In this document: piece by piece, positions 1-6,976 of the stretch
How the letters are laid out: the number at the start of each line of letters is the position of its first letter
Numbering within the stretch: position 1 is the stretch's first letter
DNA from: Ruminiclostridium sp.
GTDB taxonomy: Bacteria; Bacillota; Clostridia; Oscillospirales; Ruminococcaceae
Direction: 5' to 3'
NCBI GenBank assembly: GCA_017635095.1
Contig: JAGBMA010000086.1
Location: forward strand, 1-37,290
DNA length: 37,290 nt
The notes under the pieces: generated by a model
Seen by the model: only the letters and a program-made list of their open reading frames with translations
Database searches by the model: none
Told to the model about the DNA's origin: nothing
Made by a program: the position numbers and the translations under genes

Positions 1-64
1 CGCCCACGCGGTCCGTGTTCAGAACTTTCAGGTCGTTATTGAGTTCCTTTATCAGCTCATCCAT
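1..64 (-). CDS. Partial gene, N-terminus only
   Basis: An open frame starts at an ATG at 64 and runs off the left edge, giving 21 residues (MDELIKELNNDLKVLNTDRV and on). It begins 20 bases downstream of a good sigma-A promoter at 84-112 on the same strand, which is the main reason to call it. The fragment is too short to assign to a family. The extreme left end (1-15) resembles a cDNA cloning linker but is also compatible with the reading frame, so a few terminal residues may be artefactual. Confidence 0.4.
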   Translation of the reverse strand, partial: MDELIKELNNDLKVLNTDRVG

Positions 65-83
65 TCTTACATCGCCCTTTATC

Positions 84-112
84 ATTATACCACAATTTCT
101 GCTTGAATGCAA
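84..112 (-). promoter_or_regulatory. Sigma-A promoter of the left-edge gene
   Basis: On the minus strand, TTGCAT (107-112) and TATAAT (84-89) are separated by exactly 17 bases. This drives the gene that leaves the window at position 1. Confidence 0.55.
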
Positions 113-140
113 GAGAAATCAGTCTAATTGAGTAAGAACC

Positions 141-260
141 TCATAATAAGGGAAAATAAATCACGATTTTTGGGGTCGTTTCACACAAATTTCATTTTAA
201 ATCTCTGTTATAACCAATCGCAGGGGGCAGGACTTATGCAACATACACATCAATCCTAAT
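141..260. repeat. Diverged intergenic repeat, copy A
   Basis: This ~120-nt segment aligns along its length with 319-440. Shared blocks include TCATAATA(A/G)GGG near the left end and TTTCATTTT(A/C)AATCTCTG followed by ACCAAT and AGGG. The copies are about 180 nt apart and clearly diverged. No reading frame is conserved between them, so this is not an obvious coding duplication. The stretch 113-480 contains no gene that I can support. Confidence 0.5.
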
Positions 261-318
261 AATTTAGGTAAAGCGTATTATATGATCGCCTATATAGCCG
301 ACGAAATTACATATCCCT

Positions 319-440
319 TCATAATAGGGGACAAAAATCTGTCAAATTATCGGGTAGTTCACGTAATTTTCATTTTCAATCTCTGTTTTTACCAATGAGA
401 GGGTCTGCTACTTGTGCATAAATGACATCAGACTTAACAT
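319..440. repeat. Diverged intergenic repeat, copy B
   Basis: Second copy of the 141-260 repeat, in the same orientation. Conservation is strongest in the CATTTT(A/C)AATCTCTGTT block. It could be a duplicated control region, a non-coding RNA or an old non-autonomous element; the sequence does not decide between these. Confidence 0.5.
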
Positions 441-739
441 CATTCGGGTGTCAGAAGATATATCTGACGTGAGCGGAGATGTGTTTGCAGACTAACGATA
501 TTTCTGATTTGCAACTGGCAAACATAAAAACAACTGCCCTCATATATAAGGATAAATATCTGCCGATTTTAAAGGGTGATTTGAAAATTAATGTGTCTAT
601 TATTGAATTTTCATCTATCCTTAACATAATGGGTGCTCGTTTCCGGGAGATAGGTATCATTTTTGCCAAACGTAGAAAAGTCCTCTATTGTATTTGTGAT
701 ATTATATAATAACAATATAGATAATAAGAGGTCAACTGT
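441..739 (+). other. Gene-free stretch with a doubtful small ORF
   Basis: Between the repeats and the next gene is an AT-rich stretch. A 76-residue frame (479-709) is open but has no convincing ribosome site or recognisable domain and probably is not a gene. A weak promoter-like pair, TTGCCA (663-668) and TATTGT (686-691) with a 17-nt spacer, could serve the gene at 740. A TATAAT at 705-710 has no partnered -35. Confidence 0.3.
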
Positions 740-1669
740 ATGAAAAAATACCTTATTGTAGGCACAGGAGGCACGGGTGGACCGATAGGTGCCTACCTCG
801 CAAGTGCCGGAAAAGATGTTACATTTATTGCGCGGGGAGATAATCTGGACGCTATTACAAAAAGCGGGTTAAGAGTGATACGCCCGAATGATGAGTTCAC
901 GCTTACTCATCTCAAAGTTTCTGATCTCGGGAGCTATTGTGTTCAACCCGATGTTATCTTTGTTTGTGTAAAGAGCTATTCGCTTGAAGCTATAATACCT
1001 GATCTTCAGCGTATCTCGGGCAGGGGGACGATCATTATTCCGATACTGAATGTATTTGGAACGGGCGGTATGCTGCAGAAATATTTTCCGGATACTCTTG
1101 TTACAGACGGCTGTATCTATGTTGCCGCAAAAATAAAAGAGCCGGGCTGCATACAGATGTACGGAGATATCATGCGGGTGATCTTTGGAGTACGCGATAA
1201 AACTGAATACAGGAACGAGCTGAAAGAGATCGAAGCCGATCTGAACGAAAGTGGTATTGTGGGAATTCTTTCCGACAATATAGCAAGGGACGCACTGCTC
1301 AAATTCTCTTATGTTTCTCCGCAGGGAGCCTGTGGTCTGTACTATGATGTTCCTGTCGGTGAAATACAGAAGCCCGGAGAGATACGAGACTGTTTCGCGG
1401 GGCTTGTACACGAGATAGATACTATCGCAGATGCAATGAATATAGACTTTGGCGAAGATATTGTAAAGCGTAATATTGATATACTCGATACTCTTGTTCC
1501 TACTGCAACGACATCTTTGCAGAGAGATATAGCTGCGGGTCACGAATCGGAAATAGATGGTCTTATCTATGAAGTGATAAGACTTGCTGACAAGTATGAT
1601 ATTGAAGCTCCGATATACAGAAAGATCGCGGGTGCTCTGAAAGAAAGGCTTGCAGGTCAGATCAATTAA
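740..1669 (+). CDS. Ketopantoate reductase family (PanE/ApbA) oxidoreductase
   Basis: A 309-residue cytoplasmic NAD(P)-dependent reductase of the 2-dehydropantoate 2-reductase fold. Residues 8-21 hold the nucleotide-binding loop (GTGGTGGPIGAYLA). Family positions follow in order: Lys78 in VCVKSY, Asn104 in PILN, Lys188 in the second domain and a C-terminal TSLQRD...ESEIDG block equivalent to the family's TSMLQD...TEID. Length is normal. The ATG is preceded by AAGAGG at a good distance. Family members make pantoate for coenzyme A, but many clostridial paralogues have other substrates. With no pantothenate genes nearby, the substrate is left open. Confidence 0.85.
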   Translation: MKKYLIVGTGGTGGPIGAYLASAGKDVTFIARGDNLDAITKSGLRVIRPNDEFTLTHLKVSDLGSYCVQPDVIFVCVKSYSLEAIIPDLQRISGRGTIIIPILNVFGTGGMLQKYFPDTLVTDGCIYVAAKIKEPGCIQMYGDIMRVIFGVRDKTEYRNELKEIEADLNESGIVGILSDNIARDALLKFSYVSPQGACGLYYDVPVGEIQKPGEIRDCFAGLVHEIDTIADAMNIDFGEDIVKRNIDILDTLVPTATTSLQRDIAAGHESEIDGLIYEVIRLADKYDIEAPIYRKIAGALKERLAGQIN

Positions 1670-1676
1670 ATAATGC

Positions 1677-1705
1677 TTGACACGGATCGCTGATTGTGAT
1701 ATAAT
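1677..1705 (+). promoter_or_regulatory. Consensus sigma-A promoter
   Basis: A perfect TTGACA (1677-1682) and a perfect TATAAT (1700-1705) are separated by 17 nt. They lie directly upstream of the B3/B4-domain gene, which is therefore transcribed independently of the reductase. Confidence 0.8.
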
Positions 1706-1769
1706 AAAGCATATTATAACTATATGAATAAAAGGATATAGCTTTATGTTATCTGAAAAGAGGGCAAAA

Positions 1770-2447
1770 ATGCAATTCAAAGTAGAAAATGCCGTACTTG
1801 ACAGCGGCGTAAAGATCATCTTTGCTGTAATGGAAAATATCGACAATACCGGTGAGAACGCTCAGTGGCGTGAGTACCGCGAAAAGAGGCTGGAGGAATT
1901 ATATGCGCAGTATGAGGGGATAGACGTTCATGCTGACCCGATACTCGAAGGCTTCAACATACTGCACGACAAGGTTGGAGTAAAGCGCCGCAAGAACATT
2001 CCGGCAAGTGAGAACCTCATAAAACTGCTGCTGAAAAATCACGGAATGTTTTACATAAACAAGGCAGTGGATATCTATAATCTCGTTTCCCTTGAAACAA
2101 AGCTTGCTCTTGGCGCACACAACATCGACAATGTCAGCGGCGATGTGACTCTGCGCTTTACAGACGGCACGGAGAGATATATTCCTCTCGGTCAGGAGCA
2201 GCCTGTACCTGTTGCGCCGCACGAATACTGCTACTGCGACGATGACAATGAGGTCTTGTGCAGGCTCGAAATACGGCAGGTCAACAAGACCCGCGTTGAC
2301 GAAAACACCTGCAATATCTTCTACATTATTCAGGGAAATGATGCAACACCCGACAGCCTTCTGAACGATGCGGCGGAGCGCATTATCACACTTACTGTGA
2401 AATACTGCGGAGGCAGCGGGCGTATCATAAAACCGGAAGTGATATGA
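1770..2447 (+). CDS. B3/B4 tRNA-binding-domain protein
   Basis: A 225-residue soluble protein of the stand-alone B3/B4 domain family, related to the editing-domain region of the phenylalanyl-tRNA synthetase beta chain. The recognisable core is VDIYNLVSLETKLALGAHN followed by a glycine-rich strand and a short beta hairpin. The exact role of stand-alone members is not established; editing or tRNA/amino-acid binding is the usual suggestion. I chose the ATG at 1770 because AAGAGGG precedes it and the product then begins MQFKVE like relatives. An upstream ATG at 1746, adding 8 residues, is possible. It is monocistronic, between a consensus promoter and a terminator. Confidence 0.75.
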   Translation: MQFKVENAVLDSGVKIIFAVMENIDNTGENAQWREYREKRLEELYAQYEGIDVHADPILEGFNILHDKVGVKRRKNIPASENLIKLLLKNHGMFYINKAVDIYNLVSLETKLALGAHNIDNVSGDVTLRFTDGTERYIPLGQEQPVPVAPHEYCYCDDDNEVLCRLEIRQVNKTRVDENTCNIFYIIQGNDATPDSLLNDAAERIITLTVKYCGGSGRIIKPEVI

Positions 2448-2452
2448 CTAAA

Positions 2453-2492
2453 AAGACCGTTCACTTAAATGTGAGCGGTCTTACATTTTATT
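2453..2492 (+). terminator. Rho-independent terminator
   Basis: A 12-bp stem, AAGACCGTTCAC with GTGAGCGGTCTT (one G-T pair), encloses a 6-nt loop and is followed by ATTTTATT. It ends the B3/B4 gene. The A-rich left flank may let it also work on the opposite strand. Confidence 0.8.
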
Positions 2493-2589
2493 CTCCCGTA
2501 CTTTCGACTGTGCCTTCATATCCGAGTGAAGCTAATACAACAGCTTCTTCCCGTGTGAGCGGACGCTCCTCGCTGTAGTTTCCAGTATT
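2488..2589 (-). pseudogene. Possible C-terminal gene remnant
   Basis: A 33-codon frame on the minus strand reads through a protein-like stretch (PLTREEAVVLASLGYEG) and ends at a TAA at 2488. It has no start or ribosome site, and a stop lies immediately upstream. It sits just downstream of the cysteine desulfurase operon and could be the tail of a deleted gene. The family is not recognisable. Confidence 0.25.
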
Positions 2590-2630
2590 TCATCATACCT
2601 CGGCAATTACTTCCACCTCGACAAGAACAT

Positions 2631-3773
2631 TTACGACTTAATACCTGTCTTATATTTTGCATTTGTTTTGATTGTCTCACGAAGAGCTTTGAGGAATCCA
2701 CCGACCTCTTCCTCTGTTGTAAGGTGGCTCAGGCTCACACGGAACGAACTCAGCGCGTTTTTCCTGTCGCGGGAAACTGCAAATACAGCTCGTGACGGTG
2801 TATTCGGCACTGAGCAGGCGGACTTCACGGAAATACAGATCCCGCGCTCGTCCATAAGCTCCCGTATTTGCTCACCCTTGATACCGTTCACCGAAATATT
2901 GAGGATATGCGGCACAGCGTCAGCCGGGCTGTTTATTTGGACTTGCGGCATTTTCGCAAGCTCGGCTCGCAACCCGCTGTTCAGCTTTTCCACATAGTTT
3001 CTGCGCAGGTCAAACTCGTTCAGCGCGATCTCAAGCGCAGTCCCGCAAGCGGCAATTGCAGCTGTGTCGGGAGTTCCGCTGCGGTAAATGGTGGTGCTTG
3101 CGCCGCCATGAATGAGCGGTTCGAGAACAACGCCCGCCCGCTTGTACAGCACGCCGCAGCCCTTCAAACCGTTGAACTTGTGCGGCGCAAAGCTGACGGT
3201 ATCGGCTCCCGCGAATGAGAACGCGGTCTTTCCTATCGCCTGTGTCGCGTCAACGTGCAGTCTGCAGTTCGGATATACTTTCAGAATTTCCGCTATTTCG
3301 GATATCGGCTGCACCGTGCCAAGTTCGCTGTCAACGGCGCAGACTGCACACAAAATCGTGTCCTCCCGCAGCAGGCTGCGCAAGTTATCAAGGTCAGCTT
3401 TGCCGTTCGGAAGTATATTCACAAGGTCGATCTCGTATCCCTGCTCCTGCAGAAAAGTAAGTGCTCCGCTGATCGACGAATGTTCGAGGAATGTGGAGAT
3501 GATGTGCTTTCCGCGGCGGCGGTTCGCAAAACTCAGTCCTTTTACTGCAAGGTTGTTCGCTTCGCTCGCACCGCTTGTGAAGATAAGCTCGTCCGGCTGT
3601 ACACCGAGCATTCCGGCAATATCGGATATCGTATTGTCGATGACAGCTTTCGCGGCTTTTCCGTCGGAATGGCCGGAGTTTGGATTCGCAAAATGCCGCA
3701 CTGAAATATCTGTGTAGGTTCGCAGAACACGCTCATCCGGCGGCGTGTCCGCAGTATAGTCGAGGTATATCAC
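2631..3773 (-). CDS. Cysteine desulfurase (NifS/IscS-like)
   Basis: A 380-residue PLP enzyme that removes sulfur from cysteine and passes it on as an enzyme-bound persulfide. The PLP lysine is Lys199 in APHKFNGLKG, His98 lies in LEHSS, Asp175 in HVDATQA, and the sulfur-accepting Cys320 in SVKSACS. Length fits the NifS class. It starts at GTG, and GTGA overlaps the stop codon of the upstream TtcA-like gene by 4 nt, with GGAGG just ahead, so translation is probably coupled. The partner TtcA-like enzyme suggests that the sulfur goes to tRNA thiolation. A role in Fe-S assembly is also possible. Confidence 0.9.
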   Translation of the reverse strand: MIYLDYTADTPPDERVLRTYTDISVRHFANPNSGHSDGKAAKAVIDNTISDIAGMLGVQPDELIFTSGASEANNLAVKGLSFANRRRGKHIISTFLEHSSISGALTFLQEQGYEIDLVNILPNGKADLDNLRSLLREDTILCAVCAVDSELGTVQPISEIAEILKVYPNCRLHVDATQAIGKTAFSFAGADTVSFAPHKFNGLKGCGVLYKRAGVVLEPLIHGGASTTIYRSGTPDTAAIAACGTALEIALNEFDLRRNYVEKLNSGLRAELAKMPQVQINSPADAVPHILNISVNGIKGEQIRELMDERGICISVKSACSVPNTPSRAVFAVSRDRKNALSSFRVSLSHLTTEEEVGGFLKALRETIKTNAKYKTGIKS

Positions 3774-4633
3774 AGCTCCACCTCCGCCGCATCAGTGGGC
3801 ATTCGGGTATTGTATTCCTCGATAAAGCGGTGATAGTCGCTGCCGAGATGATACGACAGCATCGAGCCGATATCGACATTCTCGACGCTGTGAAAAATGC
3901 TCATGTCGATATTGGGGTCAATACGTCTCAACCTTTTGAGCAGGTGCTTGACCTCCTGACGCTTCGAGCCGCCGCCGCCGTTGTCGCACATTGTGCAGTT
4001 CTCCGTAAATCTGCATGCGCACTGGATAAACTGCAAGTCGTTTTTGAGACGCCACTGTATTATATCGTGCTCGCGGACAAGGTACATCGGGCGAATGAGC
4101 TGCATACCTCCGTAGTTCTCGCTGTGCAGTTTCGGCATCATCGTCTGTACCTGCGAACCGTACAGCATACCCATTACTATCGTTTCTATAACATCGTCGA
4201 AGTGGTGTCCGAGAGCTATTTTATTGCAGCTGAGAGCCTGCGCGTTCTTATAGAGATATCCTCGCCTCATTCTCGCACAGAGATAGCAGGGGTTGTTATC
4301 GACTTTCGCCACAGCATCGAAAATACCGGTCTCAAACATCTGTATCGGTATCTCAAGCAGCGCCGCGTTCTCGATGATCTTCTGTCTGTTTATCTCGTTG
4401 TAGCCGGGGTTCATAACGAGGAAAACCACCTCAAACGGTATCTTCCCGGACTGCTGCAAATGCTTCATACAGAGCCCTGTGAGCATTGAATCCTTGCCGC
4501 CGGAAATGCACACCGCGATCTTGTCGCCGGGCTGTATCAGCTGATACTTTTCTATTCCTTCCAAAAACTTTTCCCATACCGAGTCTTTAAATTCCGTTAT
4601 GACGGAAAGCTCGTATTTGTTTGTTGTTTCCAT
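3770..4633 (-). CDS. TtcA-like PP-loop tRNA thiolation ATPase
   Basis: A 287-residue cytoplasmic ATPase of the TtcA/TtuA group, which adenylate a tRNA base and replace oxygen with sulfur. The PP-loop is SGGKDSM at 44-50. Cys116 and Cys119 form a CxxC, and a second cluster follows (Cys205, Cys207, Cys213, Cys216), fitting an iron-sulfur site. The GHHFDDVIET motif near 142-151 is typical. It is the middle gene of the operon, 4 nt after the amidohydrolase and overlapping the desulfurase, which would be its sulfur donor. Whether it makes 2-thiocytidine specifically cannot be read from the sequence. Confidence 0.85.
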   Translation of the reverse strand: METTNKYELSVITEFKDSVWEKFLEGIEKYQLIQPGDKIAVCISGGKDSMLTGLCMKHLQQSGKIPFEVVFLVMNPGYNEINRQKIIENAALLEIPIQMFETGIFDAVAKVDNNPCYLCARMRRGYLYKNAQALSCNKIALGHHFDDVIETIVMGMLYGSQVQTMMPKLHSENYGGMQLIRPMYLVREHDIIQWRLKNDLQFIQCACRFTENCTMCDNGGGGSKRQEVKHLLKRLRRIDPNIDMSIFHSVENVDIGSMLSYHLGSDYHRFIEEYNTRMPTDAAEVEL

Positions 4634-4637
4634 TCTG

Positions 4638-5438
4638 TCACCTGTAATATTCCGTTCGCCGCAGGTCGGTGTACGGCTTTTTCTTTCGTATTTCCGTCGA
4701 TCTGTGCAGGTCGATCTCAGCGTATATTATCTGTTCCCGGTCGTTCGCTTTTGCAGCCACATCGCCGTTTGCACCGACAACTACCGACTGTCCTCCAAAC
4801 ACCATTTCTCCTTCGATCCCGACACGGTTGCACATTGCGACAGCAACGCTGTTCCGGAATGCATCGACCCGGACTTCCCATTCGAACATTTCAAGCGGCT
4901 CCGTCTCCGTGTTGGCGGTAGGTATCAGTATCATCTCCGCGCCCATAAGCGCCTCGGTGCGCACGCTTTCCGGGTAGTGCCGGTCGAAGCAAACGACAAT
5001 TCCGATCTTTCCGATATCTGTGTCGAACACCCTGAAGCCGTCATTTGAAGGTGTATAGTAGTCCTGCTCGTAAAACTGCGGTGCCTGTGCGATATGCACC
5101 ATTTTCTGCGTACCGATAACAGCGCCGTCCCTGCCTATGAGCAGGCTCGCGTCATAGTGCTTTCCGTTCTCTTCGAGATAGATGTTCGGGACTGCCATAA
5201 TGTTATTTTCCTTGCAGGCTGCGGAGAACTGGCAGACAATATCGCTGCCGATGTCAACCGCATAGCCGCTTACATCTTGTCCCGGATACTGCGGGAAGAA
5301 TTCGGTAAGCTGCACCTCCGGGAACAGTATCAGATCGGCGCCGTTTTTCGCAGCTGTTTTTATCGCAGCGAGGCTTTTCCACAAATTATCGGATATGCAG
5401 CCCTCGTTTTTCATCTGAAACATCGCTATTCTTGCCAT
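4638..5438 (-). CDS. Carbon-nitrogen hydrolase (nitrilase superfamily)
   Basis: A 266-residue amidohydrolase with the nitrilase-fold catalytic triad visible as Glu41 (LFPEVQ), Lys112 (GTQKMVH) and Cys150 (GIVVCFDRHYPE). Length and motif spacing resemble N-carbamoylputrescine amidase and beta-ureidopropionase-like enzymes, which release ammonia and sometimes CO2 from amides or ureido compounds. The substrate is not determinable. It is the first gene of the minus-strand operon, read from the promoter at 5487-5515, with TTGAGG ahead of the ATG. Its link to the two sulfur-transfer genes behind it is unexplained. Confidence 0.85.
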   Translation of the reverse strand: MARIAMFQMKNEGCISDNLWKSLAAIKTAAKNGADLILFPEVQLTEFFPQYPGQDVSGYAVDIGSDIVCQFSAACKENNIMAVPNIYLEENGKHYDASLLIGRDGAVIGTQKMVHIAQAPQFYEQDYYTPSNDGFRVFDTDIGKIGIVVCFDRHYPESVRTEALMGAEMILIPTANTETEPLEMFEWEVRVDAFRNSVAVAMCNRVGIEGEMVFGGQSVVVGANGDVAAKANDREQIIYAEIDLHRSTEIRKKKPYTDLRRTEYYR

Positions 5439-5486
5439 ATATACGCCTCAATTTATAACATATTATGCAGATAGAATATATAGTAT

Positions 5487-5515
5487 ATAATAACACTTTG
5501 AGAGTCTTTTGTCAA
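5487..5515 (-). promoter_or_regulatory. Sigma-A promoter of the amidohydrolase-ttcA-nifS operon
   Basis: On the minus strand, TTGACA (5510-5515) and TATTAT (5487-5492) are separated by 17 nt, about 50 nt ahead of the ATG. It is divergent from the promoter at 5638-5666, leaving about 120 nt of shared control region. Confidence 0.7.
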
Positions 5516-5637
5516 TAATAATGTCCTATAATCATTAATATTGTATTTTTGATATGAAAATAATGATCAATCTTCACAAATCAATCTGATAACTGCGAAG
5601 TAAAGGCGTGCAAAGCTCCAAAAAAGGTCTCCGGTCA

Positions 5638-5666
5638 TTGACAAATCGTGTCATTCGGATTATAAT
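5638..5666 (+). promoter_or_regulatory. Consensus sigma-A promoter of the rhodanese gene
   Basis: TTGACA (5638-5643), a 17-nt spacer and TATAAT (5661-5666), 68 nt ahead of the GTG start at 5735. Confidence 0.8.
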
Positions 5667-5734
5667 TTACAACAATAACTATATAACATATATAAATAAT
5701 ATGATATGAGGGAACTTAACAGAGGTGAATTAAA

Positions 5735-6750
5735 GTGTCTGAAAAAACAATTACAGCAGCGAAATTCCTTGATCTGAACATCGGAAATGTGACTTTTGTC
5801 GATGTCCGCGAAAAGGACGATGTTCTTGTCCACCCGCTCGGAAACGCGGTGAATATCCCATTTTCGCTGCTTTCAAAGCACATTGACGAAATACCGAAAG
5901 ACAAGCCTGTGTATGTGATATGCTCGGTAGGTGATCTCAGCGAGGAGGTCGTGGAGATACTTGCCGACAGAGGTTATGATGCATATAGTATCGAGGGCGG
6001 CTTCAAAGCGTATGAGCAGACTGTAAAGGAAAAAGTCATAAAGGTAGATGCAAAGGGGCTGAAATGCCCGGGACCTATCGTGAAGGTGGCTGATGAGATG
6101 CGTCAGCTCTCGGTAGGACAGCATATTATCGTGGAGGCGACCGAGGAAGCGTTCACCTCAGATATTGCAGTGTGGTGCGAACGCACGGGAAACAAGCTGA
6201 TAAAGCTCGATACGGCGAACAGCATAATTACCGCCGAGATAGAAAAGGCGGACGCTCCGGCTGAAAAGATTGCCGAAGTGCATAACGACAAGACCTTCAT
6301 CGTGTTCAGCGGCGATCTTGATAAGACCATAGCCGCATTCATAATTGCAAACGGTGCGGTGTCAATAGGCAGAAAGGTCACAATGTTCTTCACATTCTGG
6401 GGCTTAACATCCTTCGACGTCCGAAAAAGGTAAAAGCTGCCAAAACCTTCATTGAAAAGATGTTCGGAGCAATGATGCCGCGGGGAACGAAAAAGCTGGG
6501 ACTGTCACGAATGAATATGGGCGGTGCGGGAGCAAAGATGATACGTGGGATAATGAAGCAGAAAGGCGTTTCCTCGCTCGAAGAGCTGATACAGAACGCG
6601 ATAGATCACGGTGTCCGAATTGTCGCCTGCCAGATGTCAATGGATATAATGGGCATAAAGCAGGAGGAGCTGATCGACGGAGTCGAACTCGGCGGTGTTG
6701 CGACTTTTCTCGGTTCTGCGGAGCTGTCGGATACGAGCCTGTTTATATGA
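5735..6750 (+). pseudogene. Rhodanese-TusA-DsrE-like sulfur carrier, frameshifted
   Basis: A three-domain sulfur-transfer protein read in two frames. The first (5735-6433, GTG start with AGAGGTG ahead) carries a rhodanese domain with active Cys in VICSVGDLSEE, then a TusA domain with the CPGP motif, then the start of a DsrE-like domain. That frame stops at 6433. The other frame continues the DsrE domain without a gap (NILRRPKKVKAAKTFIEKMF...) to 6750, including a conserved Cys in VACQMS. One missing base near 6402-6406 explains everything; this could be a real mutation or a sequencing error. Such fusions move persulfide sulfur in the cytoplasm. Its place just upstream of a sulfite-releasing operon suggests a role in handling that sulfur, which is inference. 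Confidence 0.85.
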
Positions 6751-6856
6751 CAGCCTGTCTGAAAAATGAACGAAATATTCTCAGACTCGGGAATAATAGG
6801 AACGCAACTTAAAAAGAGTGCCGAAAAAATATAAAAAATTTTCGATACGTCCCGAT

Positions 6857-6885
6857 TTGACTTTTTTCACTGCATATTATATAAT
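6857..6885 (+). promoter_or_regulatory. Promoter of the isethionate/taurine catabolic operon
   Basis: TTGACT (6857-6862) and TATAAT (6880-6885) with a 17-nt spacer. The predicted transcript starts near 6892, giving a leader of about 85 nt before islA. Confidence 0.75.
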
Positions 6886-6891
6886 TCAATG

Positions 6892-6914
6892 AGGACGGAT
6901 ATCGGTTCCGTCCT
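6892..6914 (+). promoter_or_regulatory. Stem-loop at the 5' end of the islA transcript
   Basis: AGGACGG (6892-6898) pairs perfectly with CCGTCCT (6908-6914) around a 9-nt loop, at the predicted transcription start. It could be an operator for the pathway regulator (it is an inverted repeat) or a 5' stabilising hairpin. No T-tract follows, so it is not a terminator. Confidence 0.45.
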
Positions 6915-6976
6915 ATATTATTAATCATAAAGCATACTTATCAGATATATTTTATAGAATATTGGAGGTCAGCAAA

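Noticed and set aside
1..15. Cloning-linker sequence at the left edge
   Set aside because: It resembles a common SalI adaptor but differs by an insertion and a deletion, and it fits an open reading frame, so contamination cannot be claimed.
479..709. 76-residue ORF upstream of the reductase
   Set aside because: No convincing ribosome site, no recognisable domain, and the opposite strand is equally open in this AT-rich stretch.
869..1846. Long minus-strand ORF (325 codons) opposite the reductase gene
   Set aside because: It is antisense to a well-supported enzyme, has no domain pattern and extends across the consensus promoter at 1677-1705.
3680..4489. Plus-strand ORF of 269 codons
   Set aside because: It is the complement of the TtcA-like gene, whose motifs are clear; its composition is that of a shadow frame.
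6962..6976. TTG start for the glycyl radical enzyme
   Set aside because: It would place the GGAGG ribosome site inside the coding sequence; the ATG at 6977 is correctly spaced from it.
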